DNA of 9,188 nt from Bacillota bacterium (GCA_023446675.1 JAEXPO010000582.1:1-9188); one strand, 5' to 3'; shown: positions 1 to 6,834, counted from the first letter of the stretch. Numbers and translations are program-made. Notes: generated from the letters alone by a model not told the origin.

Positions 1-152
1 AAACTTACATGGAAGAAATGTATTACAAATTCCTTTATGGAGAAGAAAGCCTGGACAATTTTGACAAGTATGTGGACACGCTCTATTCCATGAAGCTGGA
101 CCGGGTGCTTGAAATAAAGCAGGCTCAGCTGGAACGGTACAACAACCGCTAA
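1..152 (+). CDS. Extracellular sugar-binding lipoprotein of an ABC transporter, 3' end only
   Basis: An open frame enters from the left edge (first full codon at base 3) and stops at TAA 150-152, giving the last 49 residues of a protein. The tail has a YKFLYGEESLDNFDKYVD stretch, followed by 'LDRVLEIKQAQLERYNNR' at the very end. This acidic, Tyr/Lys-rich helical ending with a 'G-EES-D-FD-YV' motif is what I know from the C-termini of large LplA/LipO/YtcQ-type solute-binding lipoproteins. Those proteins hand complex oligosaccharides to LplB/LplC permeases. Two such permeases follow directly downstream, which supports the call. The signal peptide, lipobox and ligand site lie outside the window, so the substrate cannot be read. 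The family call is fairly safe; the exact subfamily is inferred. Confidence 0.8.
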   Translation, partial: TYMEEMYYKFLYGEESLDNFDKYVDTLYSMKLDRVLEIKQAQLERYNNR

Positions 153-174
153 ACGGACTTAAGCCTTAAACAGG

Positions 175-213
175 GCCGGTTTATAAGCTGGTAAAGCCAG
201 CTTGGAAGCCGGC
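175..213 (+). promoter_or_regulatory. Two-tier intercistronic hairpin after the binding-protein gene
   Basis: AAGCTGG (185-191) pairs perfectly with CCAGCTT (197-203) around a 5-nt loop. Outside an internal loop, GCCGG (175-179) pairs with CCGGC (209-213). The sequence after the stem is TCTTCTC, not a T-run, so this is not a classical intrinsic terminator. Its position just after a binding-protein gene and before the permeases fits an mRNA-stabilising or partially terminating element. Such elements keep binding protein more abundant than permease, as the malE-malF intergenic hairpin does. The structure is seen in the sequence; the function is inferred. Confidence 0.55.
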
Positions 214-244
214 TCTTCTCAAAGGCGCATCGGAGGTACTAATC

Positions 245-1174
245 ATGTCCAATAACAGGCTTTCCCGGCCGTCAGGCGCACTTGCGGCCGACCTTATTCG
301 CAACAGATGGAAATATCTGCTCATCCTTCCCGTTATTATTTATTTCATCCTTTTTGCCTACAAGCCCATGTATGGCGTTATTATCGCCTTTAAGGATTTC
401 AGACCCTCCCTGGGCATCTGGGACAGTCCCTGGGCGGGCTTTAAGCACTTTGAAAACTTCTTTCAGGATGTTTACTTCAGGCGGATTATCACCAACACCT
501 TTGCCATAAGCCTTTTAAGCATTTTATGGGGCTTTCCGGCTCCCATAATATTGGCGCTTCTTTTAAATGAGATAAAATGCCTTCCCTTTAAAAGGACGGT
601 GCAGACCATTTCCTACATGCCCCACTTCATTTCTCTTGTGGTGCTGTGCGGCATCATCCGAAGCTTCACCCTCACCGATGGAGCCGTCAATGATGTTATT
701 GTTTTTCTGGGCGGGCAAAGAAGCTCTCTTTTATCCAATCCGGCCCTTTTCAGAACCATTTATGTAGCCACCGACATCTGGCAGCAGATAGGCTGGGGCA
801 GCATTATTTATCTTGCGGCCCTGTCGGGAATTGATCAGGAGCAGTACGAGGCGGCCCGCATCGACGGCGCCGGGCGTTTCCGGCAAATGACCAGCATTAC
901 CCTGCCGGGACTTCTTCCCACCATTTCAGTGCTCTTTATTTTAAGAATGGGGGGCGTACTGAATGTAGGGTTTGAAAAAATCCTGCTGCTTTATCAGCCC
1001 ACCACCTATGAGGTGGCCGACGTCATTTCCACCTATGTGTACCGAAAGGGTATTATGGAGGGGGGCTGGAGCTACAGCACGGCTATAGGGCTTTTCAACT
1101 CTCTGGTCAATGTGGTTTTTCTTCTTGCCACCAATGCCCTCAGCAAAAAATACAATGAGGTGGGTCTGTTCTGA
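245..1174 (+). CDS. Carbohydrate ABC transporter permease, LplB/YteP-type
   Basis: A 309-residue inner-membrane subunit of a binding-protein-dependent (type I) sugar importer. A charged N-terminal tail of about 22 residues precedes the first membrane helix (about 24-40). The segment from about 41 to 75 (PMYGVIIAFKDF, then WAGFKHFENFF) is typical of LplB-like permeases. Further helices lie at roughly 85-107, 124-140, 170-195, 222-245 and 276-296. The EAA loop that docks on the ATPase is clear: YEAARIDGAG at 201-210, continuing to LPGLLP at about 220-225. The ATG has a strong GGAGG (232-236) with an 8-nt spacer. It should pair with the next permease and take its ligand from the truncated binding protein upstream. 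No ATPase gene is seen; LplB/LplC systems in Bacillota commonly borrow a shared MsmX-type ATPase. The substrate is unknown. Confidence 0.93.
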   Translation: MSNNRLSRPSGALAADLIRNRWKYLLILPVIIYFILFAYKPMYGVIIAFKDFRPSLGIWDSPWAGFKHFENFFQDVYFRRIITNTFAISLLSILWGFPAPIILALLLNEIKCLPFKRTVQTISYMPHFISLVVLCGIIRSFTLTDGAVNDVIVFLGGQRSSLLSNPALFRTIYVATDIWQQIGWGSIIYLAALSGIDQEQYEAARIDGAGRFRQMTSITLPGLLPTISVLFILRMGGVLNVGFEKILLLYQPTTYEVADVISTYVYRKGIMEGGWSYSTAIGLFNSLVNVVFLLATNALSKKYNEVGLF

Positions 1175-1196
1175 CAAGCTTATATTGAGACATCCC

Positions 1197-1283
1197 TGCT
1201 AATCCCTTATTCGTACGGCTAATCCTCATCCATACTGTTAAATCCCTCAACGACTTTTAATCCCACATCACTTTTAATTCCCT
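1197..1283 (+). repeat. Phased TAATCC(C) motif array between the two permease genes
   Basis: Within the 127-bp gap, AATCCC-like cores begin at 1201 (TGCTAATCCC), 1221 (GGCTAATCCT), 1241 (TTAAATCCC), 1259 (TTTAATCCC) and 1276 (TTTAATTCCC). The steps are therefore about 20, 20, 18 and 17 bases. The first two copies share GCTAATCC exactly. The strand is poor in G and rich in C/T until the ribosome binding site AAGGAGG at 1286-1292. The repetition is directly visible. It could be a set of protein-binding sites, an unstructured C-rich Rho-loading segment, or a degenerate repeat without function. Confidence 0.45.
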
Positions 1284-1301
1284 ATAAGGAGGCGTATTCC
1301 C

Positions 1302-2186
1302 TTGAGCATTACCAAAAGCACCCCCGGCGAAAAGGTCTTTGATCTTTTTAACTACCTTTTTATGATCCTGCTGGTTATCGTAACCCTCTATCCCCTTTAT
1401 TTTGTGCTCTGTGCCTCGGTGAGCAGCAATACCAGTCTCCAGGCTAACCCCGGTATTCTGATAAAGCCCCTGGGCTTTACACTGGGCGCCTTTCGTCTGG
1501 CGTTCAGGCATCCTCTGCTGCTGTCCGGCTACAAAAATATTTTCTTCATTCTTGTAGGTGCTCTGCCCTTAAATCTCATCATGACCCTCTTATGCGGCTA
1601 TTTCATGGCGTCAAAAAAAGTACTCTTAAAAAAGTACGTGGTGGCCTTTTTTATGTTTACCATGTTTTTCAGCGGAGGTCTAATTCCCTCCTTTCTCAAT
1701 CAGAAGGAGCTGGGGCTTTACAACAATCTCTGGGCGCTCATTATTCCCGGAGCCCTTTCTCTTTTTAACGCCATCATCACCAAAACCGCCATTGAAGCCA
1801 TTCCTGACAGCCTCATGGAATCGGCGGGAATAGACGGAGCCAATGATCTGGTTATCCTCTTCCGCATTATAACGCCACTGGTGCTTCCAACCCTGGCCGT
1901 CATGCTCCTTTATTATGGTGTGGGCCACTGGAACAGCTGGTTTCCCGCCACCATTTATCTTAAGGATATGAATCTCATGCCCCTTCAGGCAGTGCTGCGC
2001 TCCCTGCTTATTGCCAATTCCAATATTCTCAACGCCTCCGAGGTCATCTCCGACAAGGCCGACAGCTATGCTGAAACCATTAAGTATGCGGCGATTGTCA
2101 TTTCCACCGTACCCGTTTTATTTGCCTATCCTTTTCTTCAAAAATACTTTGTTAAAGGGGTTATGATAGGGGCCGTGAAGGGCTGA
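1302..2186 (+). CDS. Carbohydrate ABC transporter permease, LplC/YtcP-type
   Basis: A 294-residue partner permease of the same importer. The start is TTG at 1302, chosen because AAGGAGG (1286-1292) lies 9 nt upstream and the protein begins 'MSITKSTPGEKVFDLFNYLF', the normal N-terminus for YtcP-like proteins. Membrane helices run at about 16-37, 78-102, 111-130, 142-162, 190-212 and 262-282. The EAA loop is MESAGIDGAND at 172-182, running on to TPLVLP near 191-196. The C-terminus ends in GVMIGAVKG, a hallmark of this family. It forms the MalG-like half of the translocation pore, with the LplB-like protein as the other half. The gap of 127 bp to the upstream permease is unusually long for an ABC operon and contains the TAATCC array. 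Substrate is unknown; LplC homologues serve plant-polysaccharide oligosaccharides among others. Confidence 0.92.
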   Translation: MSITKSTPGEKVFDLFNYLFMILLVIVTLYPLYFVLCASVSSNTSLQANPGILIKPLGFTLGAFRLAFRHPLLLSGYKNIFFILVGALPLNLIMTLLCGYFMASKKVLLKKYVVAFFMFTMFFSGGLIPSFLNQKELGLYNNLWALIIPGALSLFNAIITKTAIEAIPDSLMESAGIDGANDLVILFRIITPLVLPTLAVMLLYYGVGHWNSWFPATIYLKDMNLMPLQAVLRSLLIANSNILNASEVISDKADSYAETIKYAAIVISTVPVLFAYPFLQKYFVKGVMIGAVKG

Positions 2187-2220
2187 AAAATAGTTGCCGA
2201 AAAGCCGTTTAGATTTCCCA

Positions 2221-2249
2221 TTGACAGCATTATTCGGCCGATGCATAAT
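2221..2249 (+). promoter_or_regulatory. Near-consensus vegetative promoter for the kimA-like gene
   Basis: A perfect -35 TTGACA (2221-2226) is followed by a 17-nt spacer and the -10 CATAAT (2244-2249), which is five of six to TATAAT. Transcription would start near 2256, only about 17 nt before the ATG at 2273. The GGGAG ribosome binding site (2256-2260) would then sit at or near the 5' end of the message. No terminator was found after the upstream permease gene, so readthrough from the ABC operon is also possible. Confidence 0.72.
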
Positions 2250-2252
2250 GCT
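2226..2252. promoter_or_regulatory. Candidate operator: perfect 8-bp inverted repeat over the promoter
   Basis: AGCATTAT (2226-2233) is the exact reverse complement of ATAATGCT (2245-2252), with 11 nt between the arms. The arms touch the last base of the -35 and cover most of the -10. They lie upstream of the predicted start, so they would act as DNA rather than as a hairpin in the transcript from this promoter. A dimeric repressor bound here would block the polymerase. The symmetry and position are seen; the regulator is unknown. Confidence 0.5.
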
Positions 2253-2272
2253 TGTGGGAGTGAATAAATAAT

Positions 2273-4168
2273 ATGCTGAATTTAAAAAGAATCGTACTTG
2301 GCCATCCCCTTAAAAACAGCGAGCTAAAGAGCGAAAAACTCTCCCGGCTGTGGGGGTTGCCTATCATGGCCAGTGACGCCGTATCCTCGGTAGCTTATGC
2401 CATTGAAGAAATTCTGTTAATCCTGATACCGGCAGCCGGGCTGTTGGCATTCGGGTACGTGCCCTGGGTCGTTGTGCCCATTCTTTTGCTATTGATTATC
2501 CTGGTCGCATCCTATTCCCAAATTATCAATCATTTTCCAAGAGGTGGCGGAGCTTATATCGTAGCAAAAGAAAACATCGGCTCCACTTCCGCCCTTATTA
2601 CAGCAGCTGCTCTCATCATTGATTACATTATGACGGTGGCTGTAAGTATTTCCTCAGCCACCGCGGCCATTGCCTCCGCCTTTCCCTACTGGGATGCCCA
2701 CCGAGTGCCTCTTTCACTGGCGCTTGTGGGCTTTATTACACTTATGAACCTAAGAGGCCTGCGAGAATCCGCCAAGATTTTCGGACTACCCACCTATCTT
2801 TTTATCTTTTCAATGGTGGTATTAATCGGAACCGGTTTATTCCGGCTTGCCACAGGAACGCTTCAGCCTATCGTCTACAGTGAAGGTATTCTCCCCCGGG
2901 AAACGGTTTCCGGCATCGGCCTGCTGCTTATTCTAAGAGCTTTTTCCTCAGGCTGTTCCGCCATGGCCGGTGTGGAAGCGGTAAGCGATGCGGTACCAAG
3001 CTTTAAAGAGCCCTCCCAGCGAAACGCCAGACATATTTTATATTTTCTGGCAGGGATCATCGTGGTAATTTTCGGAGGAACCTCCATTCTGGCTGTGCAT
3101 CTCCAGGTAGCCCCGATGGAAGGCAACACGGTAATATCCCAGATTGCCGGAGCCGTATTTGGCAACACTCTTTTTTATTACCTTATCCAGATCTTCACGG
3201 CCATCATTCTTATTCTGGCCGCAAACACAGCCTACAACGGCCTTCCCCTTCTTTTGTCCATTCTGGCTCACGACGGTTATGTCCCCCGCCAGTTTTCCCA
3301 CAGGGGCACCAAGCTCAGCTTCTCCAACGGAATTGTGTTTATTTTCATTGCCGTCTGTCTTTTAATCATCCAGTTTAAAAGCGATACCCACAAGCTCATC
3401 CCACTCTATTCCGTGGGTGTGTTTATCTCCTTTACCTTCGCTCAGCTGGGCATGTTTATAAAGCTTGTTAAGGAAAAGGAGAAGGGCTGGCAATACAAGT
3501 GCGGCATGAGCGGCTTCGGTGCAGTGGTTACGTTTACGGTTACCATCATTGTTTTCAGCACCAAATTCTTAATGGGCGCCTGGATGCTGGCCCTGGGACT
3601 TCCTCTCCTCATTATGCTTATGTTGTTTATCAAGAGGCACTATGACAGCGTCACAAAGGAGCTTGAGCTTAAGGAGCTCTATCCTTATTACGCCAAATCG
3701 GCAGCCTTTTCCACTCAGTGCATCGTTCTTATCCACGATCTCAACAAGGCTGTTTTGAAAGCCCTCAACTATGCCAATTCCATTTCAAATAATATTACGG
3801 CCCTTCATATTTGCCGGCATCCCGAGCATGCGGACAAGCTTCGAAGCCAGTGGGAGGAATTCAACATCCCCATCACTCTGGAAATTATAGAAACACCCTA
3901 CAGGGACATTATAAAGCCCTTTGACGACTATATCTGCCAGAGAGAAAAAATGCTGGGCCATGGTGAAAACCTCTCGGTTATCATTATTAAGTATGTTTCC
4001 GAGCACTGGTTTGAATCCGCCCTTCACAACCAGACCACTTATTTCCTTGAAAAAAACCTCAGTAAACACAAAAACGTATCTTCCGTGATAACACCTTTTC
4101 ATTATAAAATAAACAAAAAGGATTCTGCCGGAAAAACACCCGGCGGATTTAAGCAGAAGCACCCATGA
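2273..4168 (+). CDS. kimA: KimA (YdaO)-like potassium/proton symporter
   Basis: A 631-residue APC-fold membrane protein that I recognise by its similarity along the whole length to Bacillus subtilis KimA (formerly YdaO), a high-affinity K+/H+ symporter of the KUP group. About twelve membrane helices occupy residues 28-455, and a soluble C-terminal domain of about 170 residues follows, which in KimA mediates dimer contacts. Shared landmarks are SDAVSSVAYAIEE (34-46), PRGGGAYIVAKENIG (89-103), DYIMTVAVSIS (117-127), SSGCSAMAGVEA (225-236) and HNQTTYFL in the tail. By alignment from memory, K+-site residues Asp36, Tyr43 and Asp117 of KimA correspond to Asp35, Tyr42 and Asp117 here. The KimA Thr230 position is Ala232. 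The ATG has a modest GGGAG 12 nt upstream, and the gene has its own promoter. The 86-bp upstream gap is too short for the c-di-AMP (ydaO) riboswitch that controls kimA in Bacillus. A related amino-acid transporter is a less likely alternative. Confidence 0.85.
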   Translation: MLNLKRIVLGHPLKNSELKSEKLSRLWGLPIMASDAVSSVAYAIEEILLILIPAAGLLAFGYVPWVVVPILLLLIILVASYSQIINHFPRGGGAYIVAKENIGSTSALITAAALIIDYIMTVAVSISSATAAIASAFPYWDAHRVPLSLALVGFITLMNLRGLRESAKIFGLPTYLFIFSMVVLIGTGLFRLATGTLQPIVYSEGILPRETVSGIGLLLILRAFSSGCSAMAGVEAVSDAVPSFKEPSQRNARHILYFLAGIIVVIFGGTSILAVHLQVAPMEGNTVISQIAGAVFGNTLFYYLIQIFTAIILILAANTAYNGLPLLLSILAHDGYVPRQFSHRGTKLSFSNGIVFIFIAVCLLIIQFKSDTHKLIPLYSVGVFISFTFAQLGMFIKLVKEKEKGWQYKCGMSGFGAVVTFTVTIIVFSTKFLMGAWMLALGLPLLIMLMLFIKRHYDSVTKELELKELYPYYAKSAAFSTQCIVLIHDLNKAVLKALNYANSISNNITALHICRHPEHADKLRSQWEEFNIPITLEIIETPYRDIIKPFDDYICQREKMLGHGENLSVIIIKYVSEHWFESALHNQTTYFLEKNLSKHKNVSSVITPFHYKINKKDSAGKTPGGFKQKHP

Positions 4169-4178
4169 CTCTAAGCGG

Positions 4179-4205
4179 GCCGGAGCCGTGCATCCGGCTT
4201 TTTTT
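4179..4205 (+). terminator. Intrinsic terminator between the kimA-like gene and gatC
   Basis: GCCGGA (4179-4184) pairs with TCCGGC (4193-4198) around an 8-nt loop and runs into seven T residues (4199-4205). An alternative stem, AGCCG (4184-4188) with CGGCT (4195-4199), uses the same right arm. It lies 10 nt after the upstream stop codon and 38 nt before the gatC start. It therefore either ends the kimA message or acts as an attenuator for gatC. Confidence 0.75.
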
Positions 4206-4243
4206 GCAGCCTGGAGACGCCCAAAGAAAGGAAATTCTCAAAA

Positions 4244-5590
4244 ATGGAAGCAATCAAAAATGCCGCAATGTATGTGCTTGGTTTCAAATCCTATGTCATG
4301 ATGCCCTTTATCATTCTCATTCTGGCCCTTATTTTCGGAATAAAGTCCCTTAAGGCCTTCAAGTCGGCTTTAACACTTGGTGTGGGCTTTGTGGGAATAT
4401 TTCTTGTCTTTGACTATTTTGTCGAAATGATCCATCCTGTGGTCGAAGCGCTCATTGAACGTACGGGGCTTCACTTTAATGTGCTGGATGTGGGCTGGCC
4501 CCCTATGGCGGGAATTACCTGGTCCTTCAGCATGGCGCCCCTTCTTATTTTTCTTATAATGGGCTTTAATGTGGTGCTGCTCATCACCCGGGCCACCAAG
4601 ACGGTTAATATTGACTTATGGAATTACTGGCATTTTATTTTTGCGGGGGCCATCGTATACAACCTTACCGGGAACATTCCTCTTACTGTACTTGTCGTTC
4701 TTGCTCTCAGCACCTTTACCCTTAAAATAGCTGACTGGAGCGCGCCTGCGGTTCACCGCTTTTCCGGTCTGGAGGGCATATCCATCCCCACCTTTTCCGC
4801 AGCCACCTATTTTCCTGTTGGGGTTTTAGGGAACAAGCTCATAGACGTCATACCAGGTCTTAATAAAATAGAGGCTAATCCGGAAAAGCTCAAGGAAAAG
4901 CTGGGCATACTCAGCGAGCCCATGTTCATCGGCTTTTTCACCGGCATCCTCCTGGGCATTGGGGGAGGCTATGAATTCCGTGATGTGGCCTCCTTAAGCG
5001 TGGGCATTGCCGCAGTAAGCTACATACTCCCCAAAATGTGCGAAATTGTAGGAACCGCTCTCATCCCCATTTCAGAAGGCATGAAGGTTTTTATAAAAAA
5101 ACGCCTTCCCAATGCCGGACAGACCTATATTGCACTGGATGTGGCCGTCCTCATGGGGCAGCCCTCCATAGTGGTTACCGGTATCCTTTTAATGCCCGTG
5201 GCCCTCATTCTGGCCTTTTTGCTTCCCGGCATCACCTTTATTCCACTGGGAGATCTGGCAAACCTTATGGTGCTTGTAAGCCTTATTTGCCCCATAACCA
5301 AGGGCAATGTTTTAAGAAGCTTCCTGCTGGGCATTCCCATCATTATAGCCAATCTCTACCTTTCCTCCTTCTTCTATACCCAGTATAACGAAACCGCCGC
5401 CGCCACAGGCTATGCCATAGCCGGGTACGACGGCGCCTTTACAAGCCTGGTGGAGGGCGGAAACATGGTTAGGGTCTGGATGGTGCAGCTTTTCAGCGGC
5501 AGCTTCGGAGCCCTTCTTATTCTCCCGGTGGCCCTTGTTGTTCTTTACTTTACACGAAAAATAGCCCTTCGGGATCACCGCGACAAATAA
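4244..5590 (+). CDS. gatC: PTS galactitol-type transporter subunit EIIC (GatC family)
   Basis: A 448-residue integral membrane EIIC, the same size as E. coli GatC (about 451). GatC moves a polyol through the membrane while EIIB phosphorylates it. The family is recognised from LDVGWPP (81-87), VNIDLWNYWH (121-130), the helix-rich N-terminal half starting VMMPFIILILALIFG, and PSIVVTGILLMP followed by FLLPGITFIPLGDLANL in the C-terminal half. The ATG is preceded by AAAGGA (4227-4232), 11 nt away. No EIIA (GatA) or EIIB (GatB) gene is adjacent: the upstream neighbour is the kimA-like gene beyond a terminator, and downstream the strand switches. The subunit is therefore an orphan in this window and depends on partners encoded elsewhere, or has lost phosphorylation coupling. 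Galactitol is the family substrate, but related EIICs take other polyols, so substrate is uncertain. The stop codon is 2 bp from the stop of the convergent MFS gene. Confidence 0.88.
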   Translation: MEAIKNAAMYVLGFKSYVMMPFIILILALIFGIKSLKAFKSALTLGVGFVGIFLVFDYFVEMIHPVVEALIERTGLHFNVLDVGWPPMAGITWSFSMAPLLIFLIMGFNVVLLITRATKTVNIDLWNYWHFIFAGAIVYNLTGNIPLTVLVVLALSTFTLKIADWSAPAVHRFSGLEGISIPTFSAATYFPVGVLGNKLIDVIPGLNKIEANPEKLKEKLGILSEPMFIGFFTGILLGIGGGYEFRDVASLSVGIAAVSYILPKMCEIVGTALIPISEGMKVFIKKRLPNAGQTYIALDVAVLMGQPSIVVTGILLMPVALILAFLLPGITFIPLGDLANLMVLVSLICPITKGNVLRSFLLGIPIIIANLYLSSFFYTQYNETAAATGYAIAGYDGAFTSLVEGGNMVRVWMVQLFSGSFGALLILPVALVVLYFTRKIALRDHRDK

Positions 5591-5592
5591 TC

Positions 5593-6828
5593 TCACAGCA
5601 CCTGATTCTTCTTTTTAAGAAATCGGTAGAGCGCCAATGCCGTCGCCGAGCAAAGCAGCGCGCACAGACCGATAAAGGCGTATCCCGCCTGCAAGCCCAT
5701 TGCAAGGCTGCCACTGGCGCCCGAAAATATTTTTTTAAACAAATCCACTATTGCACCCACCAAAAAATTACCTATAACCGAACCGATCCCCATGAAGGTT
5801 ACCGTAAGGCTGATAGCCATATCGCTGCTTTTTCCGTAGCGCTTAGCCAGAAAGGCCATGACCGTGGGGTAAATAGGAGCAATACCTATTCCTGAAAGCG
5901 CCAGAAGGAACGCTCCCGCCTCTCCCGTCAAAACACCGGCCAAGGTACATACCCCCGAAAAACCCGACAGTATAGCTATAGATTTCACAAACCCGATTTT
6001 ATCGGTCAACGGCCCCAAAAGAAGTCTGGCAAGGGTATAAAGGAGAAAAAAGGCTGAAAGAAGTCCTGCAGAGCTGTCTGGCGACCAGCCGTAAACCTTT
6101 TCAAGAAAATTAGGCATCCAGCCGCCTACGGCCAACTCGGAAACCACACCTAATGAAAGAATCCCTGTGCACAGCCAGGCTGCCGGTTCCCTGAGAAAAC
6201 CAGAGGCCGACAGCCTTTCCTCTTTTTCCTCACTTTCGCCGGGAAAGCGGGTAAAAAACGCGGGCAGCATGGGGATGACGGAAAGGCCGAGCATCAGGCA
6301 GTACATTCCCCTCCAGCCCAGCAGTGTATCGCCTGTTTTTAAATTTATAAGCCAGGTGGCCAATAGAGGAGAAGCCGTAGAGCTCAGACCGAAAAAGAAA
6401 TGCGACAAATTCATCATGCGGCCCGTATTCTCAGTAAAAAAGCGCGCCGCCAGTATGCCCAGCGCAATTTCAAGCATTCCGTTTCCGATATACATGAGAA
6501 AATAGGACGCCGTAAACTGCAGAAAATTAAAGGAGAGCAAAATAAGGACGCCGGCAGCGGCCATAGAGCCGAAGGCCAGCAAATGCGCCATTTTCAACCC
6601 CCATTTGCGTACGAGAAGGCCGGTAAAGCTGCAGGCCAGAAGGTAACCGGCGGAGTTTAGCGCAAGAAGAAGGCCCACCTCCATCTCCCCTACCCCAAAA
6701 TCGTCCTGCATGCGGGGTATCGCCGGCCCCTTGATATTTTCCGAGAAGCCAAATACCAAATAGCCTATAAACAAAATCGCATAAAGTAAAAAGCTTTTAT
6801 TTAGCTTTTTTTGCGGTACATTTTCCAT
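5593..6828 (-). CDS. MFS sugar transporter (12 TM), last gene of the kinase-gatZ operon
   Basis: A 411-residue major facilitator with two six-helix halves joined by a charged cytoplasmic loop (about 194-214, FPGESEEKEERL). Loop 2-3 carries a degenerate MFS motif A, GLLVRKWGLK (70-79), repeated in the second half as GPLTDKIG (272-279). The segment MNLSHFFFGLSS (139-150) resembles sugar transporters of the fucose/glucose-galactose type, but this assignment is tentative. The ATG is the only workable start: TGA, the stop of the gatZ-like gene, lies three codons upstream in the same frame (TGA CAA GGA ATG). The best ribosome binding site, GGAGGG, is embedded in the last codons of that gene, implying translational coupling. 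Being co-transcribed with a sugar kinase and a GatZ-like protein, it probably imports the unphosphorylated sugar they use. A role as exporter is possible. Confidence 0.85.
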   Translation of the reverse strand: MENVPQKKLNKSFLLYAILFIGYLVFGFSENIKGPAIPRMQDDFGVGEMEVGLLLALNSAGYLLACSFTGLLVRKWGLKMAHLLAFGSMAAAGVLILLSFNFLQFTASYFLMYIGNGMLEIALGILAARFFTENTGRMMNLSHFFFGLSSTASPLLATWLINLKTGDTLLGWRGMYCLMLGLSVIPMLPAFFTRFPGESEEKEERLSASGFLREPAAWLCTGILSLGVVSELAVGGWMPNFLEKVYGWSPDSSAGLLSAFFLLYTLARLLLGPLTDKIGFVKSIAILSGFSGVCTLAGVLTGEAGAFLLALSGIGIAPIYPTVMAFLAKRYGKSSDMAISLTVTFMGIGSVIGNFLVGAIVDLFKKIFSGASGSLAMGLQAGYAFIGLCALLCSATALALYRFLKKKNQVL

Positions 6829-6834
6829 TCCTTG

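Noticed and set aside
1185..1213. TTGAGA followed by TATTCG as a promoter for the second permease
   Set aside because: The -10 match is poor and the gene sits inside an ABC operon, so I do not call a promoter.
2899..2911. GGAAAC-G-GTTTCC palindrome resembling a catabolite-responsive (cre) element
   Set aside because: It lies deep inside the kimA coding region and misses the outer T and A of the cre consensus plus one inner position, so a coding coincidence is likelier.
4165..4353. 62-codon frame whose ATG overlaps the kimA stop (ATGA)
   Set aside because: It lacks a ribosome binding site, runs through the terminator hairpin and overlaps the gatC start in another frame, so it is probably chance.
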